Assembly: GCA_964639965.1 (NCBI GenBank)
Contig: CAZXGI010000037.1
Location: 1 to 23,627 of the forward strand
Length of the DNA: 23,627 bases
Direction: 5' to 3'
DNA from: TMED23 sp964639965
GTDB taxonomy: Bacteria; Pseudomonadota; Alphaproteobacteria; Rhodospirillales; UBA2165
In this document: piece after piece, positions 8,106 to 14,977 of the stretch
How the letters are laid out: every line of letters starts with the position of its first letter
How positions within the stretch are numbered: position 1 is the first letter of the stretch
Translations under genes and position numbers: made by a program
The notes under the pieces: generated by a model
What the model was told of the DNA's origin: nothing
Database searches by the model: none
What the model saw: the letters and a program-made list of their open reading frames with translations, nothing else

Positions 8106-9416
8106 CTAGTTTTTTCTGGAAAAATGTTTTTGAAGCCCCTGCCAACAATCAGAATAATCTTGCTGCATATGCTCCGTTTCCATGGCAAATTTTGTTGGTT
8201 TATAGACCATGTTAGTTTCAAACATAAACGCCATTGTATCTTTAATATAATGCGGCTTCAGATCGGCGTTGCTAGCTGCCTCGAACACTTCTGAATCGTT
8301 ACCATGGGGAGACATGCTATTGTGTAGACTACAGCCTCCCGGAATAAATCCTTCTTTGCGACCATCGTATTGGCCGTGTATGAGGCCCATAAATTCACTC
8401 ATAACGTTCCTGTGATACCAAGGTGGCCGATATGTATCTTCAGCAACCAGCCAACGGGGTGGAAAAATCACAAAATCAACATTTGCAAGCCCAGGAGAAT
8501 TGGTTGGTGAAGTTAGGACCGTATAGATTGATGGATCCGGATGATCAAAACTAATGGATCCGATAACATTAAAATTATCCAGATCATATTTATACGGTGC
8601 ATAGTTACCATGCCATGCAACAACGTCCAAAGGCGAGTGATCAATTTGCGCTGACCAAAGTTCTCCATTGATTTTACATATAAGCGTGAAATCATCTTCT
8701 ATATCGTCAAAATGAGCTATTGGTGTTAAGAAGTCTCGCGGGTTGGCCAATCCATTTGATCCAATTGGACCCAATGGCGGCAATCGGAACGCTGCCCCGT
8801 AATTTTCACAAATATAACCCCGGGCATTGCCATCGGCTAATTCTACGCGAAACTTGATACCACGCTGTATAACAGCAATTTCATTTGGCGATATATCTAA
8901 TATCCCAAGTTCAGTGTGGAGAATTAACTTTCCCTGTTGGGGTACAATCAATAATTCACCATCACAGTTATAAAAAAAACGATCTTTCATCGACATATTT
9001 GCGGTGTAAATATGAACAGCAAGTCCCGCACCAGTGGCCGGATCCCCTCCTCCCATCATGGTTACCAAACCGTCAACAAAATCTGTGGGTGATTCTGGTA
9101 TTGGCAGCGCATCCCATCGAAGTTGATTAGGTGTCACTGCCTGATTATCGAAGGGAGTTGTTCTGATTAATCCACTATCTATTGGGATAAATGGCTGATG
9201 GGTTACTGAAGGACGAATACGATAAAGCCAAGACCGAAGATTTAAGTCCCTTGGTACCGTAAAAGCCGTTCCACTAAGCAATTCAGAATAGAGCCCAAAC
9301 GGAGCCTTTTGAGGCGAATTACCACGTTTAGGCAAGGCGCCTGGCAGCGCTTCCGTTGCGAACTCATTCCCAAAACCAGTTTGATAATCTTTATTTTTTG
9401 AGACAGCACTATTCAT
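8106..9416 (-). CDS. hmgA: Homogentisate 1,2-dioxygenase
   Basis: Opens the aromatic ring of homogentisate to maleylacetoacetate using Fe(II) and O2. The 436-residue protein starts near YQTGFGNEFATEALPGALP, a family hallmark. The iron ligands are in YHRNVMSEFMGLI (H335, E341) and NSMSPHG (H371). NSPQKAPFGLY, LRSWLYRIRPS and YDGRKEGFIPGGCSLHN are also conserved. The ATG at 9416 has GGGAG 10 nt upstream. The alternative ATG at 9458 lies inside the operator/promoter region and has no ribosome site, so it was not used. First gene of the cluster and divergent from marR. Maleylacetoacetate isomerase, the next pathway enzyme, is not in the window. Probably repressed by the adjacent MarR protein. Confidence 0.96.
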   Translation of the reverse strand: MNSAVSKNKDYQTGFGNEFATEALPGALPKRGNSPQKAPFGLYSELLSGTAFTVPRDLNLRSWLYRIRPSVTHQPFIPIDSGLIRTTPFDNQAVTPNQLRWDALPIPESPTDFVDGLVTMMGGGDPATGAGLAVHIYTANMSMKDRFFYNCDGELLIVPQQGKLILHTELGILDISPNEIAVIQRGIKFRVELADGNARGYICENYGAAFRLPPLGPIGSNGLANPRDFLTPIAHFDDIEDDFTLICKINGELWSAQIDHSPLDVVAWHGNYAPYKYDLDNFNVIGSISFDHPDPSIYTVLTSPTNSPGLANVDFVIFPPRWLVAEDTYRPPWYHRNVMSEFMGLIHGQYDGRKEGFIPGGCSLHNSMSPHGNDSEVFEAASNADLKPHYIKDTMAFMFETNMVYKPTKFAMETEHMQQDYSDCWQGLQKHFSRKN

Positions 9417-9443
9417 AGCAAGTTTGCTCCCAACAATATTGTA

Positions 9444-9473
9444 TGATATTAGTTTCATTTGTAACTAATATCA
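9444..9473. promoter_or_regulatory. MarR-type operator, 11-bp perfect inverted repeat
   Basis: TGATATTAGTT-N8-AACTAATATCA is a perfect dyad centred in the 71-bp hmgA–marR divergent region. Its half-sites contain the hmgA -10 and -35. A dimeric winged-helix regulator bound here would block RNA polymerase, and it could also affect marR on the other strand. That the adjacent MarR protein is the ligand-responsive binder is inferred from position. Confidence 0.65.
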
Positions 9474-9474
9474 A
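9446..9474 (-). promoter_or_regulatory. hmgA promoter (sigma-70 type)
   Basis: On the minus strand TTGATA (9469–9474) is followed after exactly 17 nt by TAATAT (9446–9451), about 30 nt upstream of the hmgA ATG. The -35 matches 5/6 and the -10 4/6. Both hexamers fall inside the arms of the 9444–9473 inverted repeat. Confidence 0.65.
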
Positions 9475-9487
9475 TTACTATTTTATC

Positions 9488-9949
9488 ATGAAAAATAAAA
9501 CAGATAAACTAACAGATGATTTTACTCTTGAGGATTTTATACCCTATCGCTTGGCCGTATTAGCTAAATCTGTAAGTACGGCTTTCTCAAAGACCTATGC
9601 AGAACGTTTTGGTATTTCAATCCCACAATGGAGAGTGATGGCAGCGATTGGGCGAGAGCCAAATTGCACGGCTTCTAGTATCGTTGAGCACGCAGCAATG
9701 GATAAGGTCCAAGTAAGTCGAGCGGTTTCAGGACTAGTCCAGATGGGACATTTAAAAAGTAAACTTGATTATAAGGACAGGCGCAACGCTGTACTGAGCT
9801 TCACAGAACAAGGGCAAAGAATTTATAATAAAATCGTCCCTACAGGACGCGAATTCGAGTCGAAGTTAATGTCAGTAATGGACAAAGAAGAACTAGAAAA
9901 TATAGATCACTTGCTAAAAAAATTAACCTCACAAGCCAGAAAACTATAA
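9488..9949 (+). CDS. MarR-family transcriptional regulator, probable homogentisate-pathway repressor
   Basis: A 153-residue winged-helix dimer-type regulator. The DNA-binding domain runs through ISIPQWRVMAAIGREPNCTA, SIVEHAAMDKVQVSRAVSGL (helix-turn-helix) and KLDYKDRRNAVLSFTEQG (wing with the DxR motif typical of MarR). Flanking helices at both ends form the dimer interface. The ATG at 9488 is preferred over one at 9443, which lies inside the operator and would add 15 unusual residues; no strong Shine-Dalgarno is seen for either. Divergent orientation to hmgA with a shared operator suggests autoregulation and control of the hmgA–tauE cluster. The effector is probably a pathway intermediate such as homogentisate, by analogy with HmgR-type regulators. 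The ligand is inference. Confidence 0.9.
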   Translation: MKNKTDKLTDDFTLEDFIPYRLAVLAKSVSTAFSKTYAERFGISIPQWRVMAAIGREPNCTASSIVEHAAMDKVQVSRAVSGLVQMGHLKSKLDYKDRRNAVLSFTEQGQRIYNKIVPTGREFESKLMSVMDKEELENIDHLLKKLTSQARKL

Positions 9950-10024
9950 AAAAACGTATCGTTTAACTCGACTGCAATCATAAGCTAAGTGTCAAATCAA
10001 AGGCCAATAAAAGATTATTTTCAA

Positions 10025-10924
10025 TTATGATAACAATAGAATTATTACGCCCCCAACGATAAGTATTGTCCCACCGACTTCAGCTTTATTTATACGTTCG
10101 CGGAATATCAATACTGACGTCAAAAACGTAAATATTAATTCAATCTGCCCAAGCGCTCTAACATACGCTGCATTTTGCAGTGTCATTGCCGTAAACCAAC
10201 CCACACTACCCAGCATGCTGGCGAGACCAACGGCAGCAGATTTTCTACGGTTTTCCCAGACTTTAAATATTTCACCCTTCTCATAAAACAGTAGGTAAAC
10301 TGACATCAATGTTGTCTGTATCGCTAGAGCCACCAGAAGAGTCGAAGCGGCTGGTAATAATGCACCTTCTCCTCCCATAGATAATGCGGCACCTCTATAT
10401 GAAACAGCTGACAAACCCAACAAAAATGCAGAAGCCAAGCCAAAAAGTGCGGCCTGCTCGGTCCAAGAAAATATAATATCTATAAGTCGAGTGCCGGACT
10501 TCACACTGGATAATAATATAACACCGACGAGGCTAATTATTATAGCTAATAATACCTGACCCGATACGGTTTCCCTAAGAAGAATTACTGTAAATAAAGC
10601 TGTAAGCAAGGTTTCAGTTTTTGCATATGCTGTACCGACAGCAAACCCTCTTAATGAAAACGAACGTAACAACGACACCATTGCCAATACTTGAGCAACA
10701 CCTCCCACAAATGCATATGTCCAGAAAATCCATCCCCAATTCAGTTCTTTACCTGAAAAAAAATATAAAACAAACCAATAAATAAGAGCTAAAGGTAAAC
10801 CGAATGCAAAGCGTGTATAAGCCGCCCCTGCTGTAGAAAGGGTAGAATTAAGTGATTTTTGCATCCCATTGCGCAAATTCTGTAAAAAAGCAGCCGCAAT
10901 GGTAAAAATAATCCAAGCTTCCAT
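10025..10924 (-). CDS. EamA/DMT-family transporter
   Basis: A 299-residue integral membrane protein with about ten hydrophobic segments in two EamA repeats (roughly 1–140 and 155–299). It starts MEAWIIFTIAAAFLQNLRNG, carries YTRFAFGLPLALIYW and a second-half AYVRALGQIELIFTFL, and ends in the family's typical FRERI(N)KAEVGGTILIVGGVI helix. Members move metabolites such as amino acids or nucleotides across the inner membrane; the substrate is not predictable. It is convergent with marR (75-bp gap, no clear terminator), and a candidate small membrane-protein gene lies 44 nt upstream on the same strand. No clear Shine-Dalgarno precedes the ATG. Confidence 0.88.
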   Translation of the reverse strand: MEAWIIFTIAAAFLQNLRNGMQKSLNSTLSTAGAAYTRFAFGLPLALIYWFVLYFFSGKELNWGWIFWTYAFVGGVAQVLAMVSLLRSFSLRGFAVGTAYAKTETLLTALFTVILLRETVSGQVLLAIIISLVGVILLSSVKSGTRLIDIIFSWTEQAALFGLASAFLLGLSAVSYRGAALSMGGEGALLPAASTLLVALAIQTTLMSVYLLFYEKGEIFKVWENRRKSAAVGLASMLGSVGWFTAMTLQNAAYVRALGQIELIFTFLTSVLIFRERINKAEVGGTILIVGGVIILLLS

Positions 10925-10968
10925 TGTATATAGAAAACACTCGCTATTAAAAAATCTGGATGATCAAA

Positions 10969-11079
10969 TTATAAAAATTGCCGATGCAATACCATCCCCA
11001 ACTGCACGAAGCCATACGCAAGCATGCCAAATAAGACTGCAAAAAATAAAACTTTAAAATGTAATTTTAATCTATGCAT
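10969..11079 (-). CDS. Candidate small membrane protein (36 residues)
   Basis: A short minus-strand reading frame encodes a 36-residue protein. It has a basic, His-rich start (MHRLKLHFK), one continuous hydrophobic helix of about 20 residues (VLFFAVLFGMLAYGFVQLG) and a short tail ending HRQFL. Its interior is richer in G and C than the flanking spacer, as expected of coding DNA here. It lies 44 nt upstream of the EamA gene and could be its partner or an independent small protein. The ribosome site is weak (GGAT about 6 nt upstream). I do not recognise a family; chance ORF status is not excluded. Confidence 0.35.
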   Translation of the reverse strand: MHRLKLHFKVLFFAVLFGMLAYGFVQLGMVLHRQFL

Positions 11080-11196
11080 AAAAGAATCCGGATGAATTCA
11101 AGATTTTTCTATTTTAGGTGTCTGTAGCATAATTATAATAAAAAAGGTAAAATAAGGGAATTAATGTTTTTTTGTAAAAACTTCCTCGATCAAACC

Positions 11197-12648
11197 TCAA
11201 TTAAGTTTTTTTTGTAGCAGTTCATTAACCATCTGAGGGTTCGCCTTACCGCCGCTAACTTTCATCATTTGGCCAACGAACCATCCAGCAACTTTAAGAT
11301 TACCGTCTTTATATTGTTGAGCTTGCTCTGGATTAGCATCAATCAACGTTTCGATCATTTTTTCTATTTCGCTGGTATCTGTTATTTGTTTGAGCCCTTT
11401 ATCCGCAATAATTTCTGCTGGGTCACCACCCTCATTAACCATAATCTCGAAAACATCCTTAGCTATACGACCAGAGATAGTATTTTCAGCGATCAAACTA
11501 AGAAGTTTTCCAAGACTTGCTGAAGAAACTGGGCTTTCAGAAATACTCAAATTATCCCTATTAAGAACGGCAAAAACTTCATGAATTACCCAATTCGCCG
11601 CAAGTTTAGGTTCTGAAACCGTAGCCACTGATTCAAAATAATTTGCTATTTCAACATCAGAAATTAATGTCGTTGCATCATCAACTGACAAATCAAATTC
11701 TTTTATAAAACGACTTTTTTTTTCATCCGGCAACTCGGGAAGTTTATTTTTTATTTCATCAACAAACTCTTGCTTTAGAATAATGGGAAGCAAATCAGGA
11801 TCTGGAAAATATCTATAGTCGTGAGCCTCTTCTTTTGAGCGCATACCGCGGGTTTCATTATGTTCGGCATCGTACAGTCGTGTTTCCTGGATAATTTCTC
11901 CGCCGTCTTCATAAATTTCTATCTGACGACGTGCTTCATAACCAATCGCTGCCATAACAAAACGAATGGAGTTAATGTTCTTTATTTCCGTTCTAGTTCG
12001 AAGTTCAGCTTCCCCGTATGGTCGCACACTTACATTAGCATCACAGCGAAGCGATCCCTGCTCCATATTTCCATCACAAGTGCCAAGGTATCGCAAAATA
12101 TCTCTTAGTTTTCGAACATATTCACCTGCCTCTTCAGGACTTCTCAGGTCGGGCTTCGAAACAATCTCCATTAGAGCAACACCCGATCTATTAAGATCAA
12201 TAAAGGTCAACTTTGGATCTTGGTCATGAAGTGACTTTCCAGCATCCTGTTCCATGTGAAGTCGTTCTATGCCTACTTCGCGAGATCCTTCAGGCATATC
12301 AAGTTTTAAAACCCCTTCACCGACGATTGGTTCTTGGAATTGTGAAATCTGATACCCTTGTGGAAGATCAGGATAAAAATAATTCTTGCGCTCAAATACA
12401 GAATGTAAATTAATTTTTGCGTTTAAACCAAGACCTGTGCGAACAGCTTGCTCAATACAAATCTTATTAATAACCGGCAACATTCCAGGCATGGCGGCAT
12501 CTACAAGCGAAACCTGCGTATTTGGTTCTGCACCAAATTCTGTTGCAGCTCCTGAAAATAACTTCGCCTTTGACATAATTTGGGCATGAACTTCAAGTCC
12601 AATTACAACTTCCCACTCTTCTTTAGAACCTTTGATCGTATAACTCAT
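11197..12648 (-). CDS. gatB: Asp-tRNA(Asn)/Glu-tRNA(Gln) amidotransferase subunit B
   Basis: The 483-residue GatB binds and phosphorylates the misacylated Glu-tRNA(Gln) or Asp-tRNA(Asn) within GatCAB. Signatures are WEVVIGLEVHAQ at the start, VDAAMPGMLP, RKNYFYPDLPQGYQISQ, RLHMEQDAGKSLHD, DLNRSGVALMEIVSKPD, GSLRCDANVSVRP and RTEIKNINSIRF. The C-terminal YqeY-like tail, which contacts tRNA, is present (TISGRIAKDVFEIMV to the end). Its ATG overlaps the gatA stop by 4 nt (ATGA), so it is the last gene of gatC–gatA–gatB. Its presence implies an indirect amidation route for Gln and/or Asn tRNAs, as is usual in alphaproteobacteria. Confidence 0.97.
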   Translation of the reverse strand: MSYTIKGSKEEWEVVIGLEVHAQIMSKAKLFSGAATEFGAEPNTQVSLVDAAMPGMLPVINKICIEQAVRTGLGLNAKINLHSVFERKNYFYPDLPQGYQISQFQEPIVGEGVLKLDMPEGSREVGIERLHMEQDAGKSLHDQDPKLTFIDLNRSGVALMEIVSKPDLRSPEEAGEYVRKLRDILRYLGTCDGNMEQGSLRCDANVSVRPYGEAELRTRTEIKNINSIRFVMAAIGYEARRQIEIYEDGGEIIQETRLYDAEHNETRGMRSKEEAHDYRYFPDPDLLPIILKQEFVDEIKNKLPELPDEKKSRFIKEFDLSVDDATTLISDVEIANYFESVATVSEPKLAANWVIHEVFAVLNRDNLSISESPVSSASLGKLLSLIAENTISGRIAKDVFEIMVNEGGDPAEIIADKGLKQITDTSEIEKMIETLIDANPEQAQQYKDGNLKVAGWFVGQMMKVSGGKANPQMVNELLQKKLN

Positions 12649-14126
12649 GAAAGGGCCCGAACGCTTGGTGGCTTTACCTTAAAATCCAGAGATGTCTCCA
12701 GAACACCACTAACTTGGAAAAGAGTTTCCTCGTCAAACGGCTTAGTAATTAGATGCAAACCTAATGGCAAGCCTTCTTCTGACAATCCTGCTGGCACGGA
12801 GATGGCCGGCAAACCAGCAAGGCTAGCAGGCACCGTAAAAACATCGTTGAGGTACATCTGAATTGGATCATCCATTCGCTCACCAATAGCAAAAGCTGCT
12901 GAAGGAGCTGTTGGGGTCAACATAACATCTATGCTTTCAAAAGCCCGTTGAAAATCTTGTAAAATTAGATTCCGCACTTTCATAGCTTTGACATAATATG
13001 CATCATAATAGCCTGCACTGAGAACATAAGTACCAATCATAATTCGTCGGCGAACTTCCTCACCAAAACCAGCTCCCCTTGTATTTTCATACATTTTATC
13101 AAGACTGTTACCCGGTATACGTAATCCATAACGCACTCCGTCATAACGTGCTAGATTTGAAGACGCCTCAGCTGGAGCAACAATATAATAAGTTGGCAAA
13201 GCGTATTTAGTATGGGGTAATGAAATTTCTACAAGTTCTGAACCTGCTTTTCGTAATAAATCCATACCTTTCTTCCAAAGGACATCTAATTCTTTAGATA
13301 GGCCGTCCAGACGATACTCCGCTGGGATACCAACGCGTAAACCCTTTATATTGCCGTCCATAGCAGATTCAAAATCCGGAACGGATTGGTTGACCGAAGT
13401 AGAATCTTTCGCGTCATAGCCGGCCATGAATTTTAGCATGATAGCCGCATCTTGGACCGTACGTGTCATTGGTCCAGCTTGATCAAGAGAAGAGGCGAAC
13501 GCAACCATCCCCCATCTTGAACAACGACCATATGTTGGTTTCATACCAACAATCCCTGAAAAAGAAGCTGGCTGGCGAATTGAACCACCTGTATCTGACC
13601 CGGTTGCCGCAATGGCCAGATGTCCAGAAACAGCAGCAGCTGACCCCCCTGACGATCCTCCTGGCACACGATCCTTACCATCGTCTATTGACCAAGTATT
13701 CTTAACCGCTCCAAAATAGCTCGTAATGTTGGCCGATCCCATTGCAAACTCATCCATGTTGGTCTTGCCCAACATTACCATACCCGCATCACGTAAATTT
13801 TGGGTAACAGTAGATTCATATGGAGGCCTAAAACCATCCAGAATATAAGAACCTGCAGTTGTATTAACACCTTCTGTGCAAAATAAATCCTTAACGGCTA
13901 TAGGAATACCGTCCATACTACTCAGAGCATTTCCACTAGACCGACGAGCATCTGAAGCTTTTGCACGCTCCAAAGCAATTTCAGGGGTCTCAGTTATAAA
14001 GGAATTAAGATCTCTTGAAGCCTCAATAGCTTCAATGTGGGCCTTGGTTAACTCAACCGAAGAATAGTCGCCTTCGGATAAACCATCCCGTGCCTCGGCT
14101 AACGTAATATCAGTAAGGTTCGTCAC
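12645..14126 (-). CDS. gatA: Asp-tRNA(Asn)/Glu-tRNA(Gln) amidotransferase subunit A
   Basis: The 493-residue amidase-signature subunit, which hydrolyses glutamine and supplies ammonia to GatB. The Ser-cisSer-Lys triad is visible: K79 in PIAVKDLF, S158 in VPGGSSGGSAA, and nucleophile S182 in GSDTGGSIRQPASF. NMDEFAMGS and TPTAPSAAF are also typical. The start codon is GTG (14126–14124), overlapping the gatC TAG stop by one base (TAGTG). This junction suggests translational reinitiation after gatC. Its stop overlaps the gatB ATG. Confidence 0.97.
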   Translation of the reverse strand: MTNLTDITLAEARDGLSEGDYSSVELTKAHIEAIEASRDLNSFITETPEIALERAKASDARRSSGNALSSMDGIPIAVKDLFCTEGVNTTAGSYILDGFRPPYESTVTQNLRDAGMVMLGKTNMDEFAMGSANITSYFGAVKNTWSIDDGKDRVPGGSSGGSAAAVSGHLAIAATGSDTGGSIRQPASFSGIVGMKPTYGRCSRWGMVAFASSLDQAGPMTRTVQDAAIMLKFMAGYDAKDSTSVNQSVPDFESAMDGNIKGLRVGIPAEYRLDGLSKELDVLWKKGMDLLRKAGSELVEISLPHTKYALPTYYIVAPAEASSNLARYDGVRYGLRIPGNSLDKMYENTRGAGFGEEVRRRIMIGTYVLSAGYYDAYYVKAMKVRNLILQDFQRAFESIDVMLTPTAPSAAFAIGERMDDPIQMYLNDVFTVPASLAGLPAISVPAGLSEEGLPLGLHLITKPFDEETLFQVSGVLETSLDFKVKPPSVRALS

Positions 14127-14416
14127 TATTCGATCACCTTTGGAACAGTATAGAAATTGCGGCCATCATTGGGACGGTCAGGTGCATTTTGTAAAACTCG
14201 CTCAGCATCACCCCCATCATTTACTTCATCAATACGACTTGGCATCAACATATCAATGACACTTGTCATAGGACTTACATTATCCGTGTTTACTTCATTC
14301 AATTGTTCAATCCAGTCAAAAATATTGGTAAGATCATCAGATAAACCTGCTAATTCATCTTCAGAAACTTTTATTCGTGCCAGTTTTGCTATGCCTTTGA
14401 TGGTGATTTTATCCAA
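14126..14416 (-). CDS. gatC: Asp-tRNA(Asn)/Glu-tRNA(Gln) amidotransferase subunit C
   Basis: The 96-residue GatC belt subunit that holds GatA and GatB together. It has IAKLARIKVSEDELAGLSDD, IFDWIEQLNEVNTDNVSPMT and the tail NAPDRPNDGRNFYTVPKVIE, all typical. The start is TTG (14416–14414). AGAGGG lies 8 nt upstream and no ATG or GTG is available in frame, so a non-ATG start is well supported. An ATT immediately before it is a less likely alternative. First gene of the gatCAB operon. The weak TTG start may limit GatC synthesis. Confidence 0.95.
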   Translation of the reverse strand: MDKITIKGIAKLARIKVSEDELAGLSDDLTNIFDWIEQLNEVNTDNVSPMTSVIDMLMPSRIDEVNDGGDAERVLQNAPDRPNDGRNFYTVPKVIE

Positions 14417-14631
14417 AATTAATACCCTCTAAAAAATCCAATAATATTGTATACATTAATCGAAATGAGGCCGGAAACTATCATCGAGGGCACCTAACCG
14501 CAAGTCGTGAAGCATGAACTAGATAGACAGAATACACCCGTTCAGGTCAAAATATTATCAACAAACTACGGCCTAACACAAATAAATTTCAAAAAGACAA
14601 TAACTAATTGTTGACGCGTTTCCTAAATAGC
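14417..14631. other. Intergenic region between gatC and the nrdA promoter
   Basis: About 215 bp with no recognised gene. It should hold the gatC promoter, but no hexamer pair stands out clearly. A minus-strand 19-codon reading frame (14456–14515, starting MLHDLRLGALDD) ends 40 nt before gatC and lacks a ribosome site. The 14460–14550 portion is richer in G and C than its surroundings. A 15-bp dyad ACAAT-AACTA-ATTGT lies at 14597–14611, just upstream of the nrdA -35. Confidence 0.5.
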
Positions 14632-14638
14632 CTACTAT
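14611..14638 (+). promoter_or_regulatory. nrdAB promoter
   Basis: TTGACG (14611–14616), a 16-nt spacer, then TACTAT (14633–14638). The -10 overlaps the NrdR box. Overlapping alternatives CTATAT (18-nt spacer) and TATATA are possible. Transcription would start near 14645. Confidence 0.55.
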
Positions 14639-14647
14639 ATATAGTGG
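14632..14647. promoter_or_regulatory. NrdR box upstream of nrdA
   Basis: CTACTATATATAGTGG fits the 16-bp NrdR consensus acaCwAtATaTwGtgt, with a perfect CTATATATAG core dyad. It covers the -10 of the nrdA promoter, where NrdR (dATP/ATP-sensing repressor) normally binds. NrdR boxes usually come as a pair about three helical turns apart. No second box of equal quality is seen at that distance. Confidence 0.75.
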
Positions 14648-14977
14648 TTGTTTAGCTTTTTTTGTTTAATTCAATATAAAAAGAAGCCAATTGAGAGCCG
14701 ATCGGAAGGTGGAAGTATCACACAATACCGGTAGACCATTTAGATTTCATATGGGTAACGCCATTCTTAATTAAATCGTGGTCATTTTTGTTGCCATGGC
14801 CCATTTGCCATTAGACAACATGCAATGTACAACCGGTTAGGATCAAGGTTGTTCTTAATAATGTCAACCAGGGCACTTGGGAGATGAGTTTATATAGTTA
14901 GGTGATCATTAGTTTTCACGGTAACCTTATTTATCTTTAATTTTATAGATGCCGGCCGTTTATGGAGAAATAATAGT
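14648..14977 (+). other. Long untranslated leader of nrdA
   Basis: About 330 nt separate the predicted start of transcription from the nrdA ATG. I see no protein gene; the longest sensible frame is a 7-codon ATG ORF near 14750. It holds a hairpin ACAACC (14829–14834)/GGTTGT (14847–14852). GGAGA ends about 10 nt before the nrdA ATG. No cobalamin-riboswitch box (GCCACTG) or other known riboswitch motif is recognised. A second, nearer promoter is not excluded. Confidence 0.45.

Noticed and set aside
9417..9458. Longer hmgA start at 9458
   Set aside because: It would place codons inside the operator/promoter, lacks a Shine-Dalgarno, and adds residues before the family's usual start.
14597..14612. 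Second NrdR box
   Set aside because: The dyad ACAAT-AACTA-ATTGT matches few consensus positions, and its centre is about 35 bp from the clear box instead of 31–32 bp.
14648..14977. Cobalamin or other known riboswitch in the nrdA leader
   Set aside because: No GCCACTG-type B12 box or other class signature could be found; NrdB indicates an oxygen-dependent enzyme that does not use B12.
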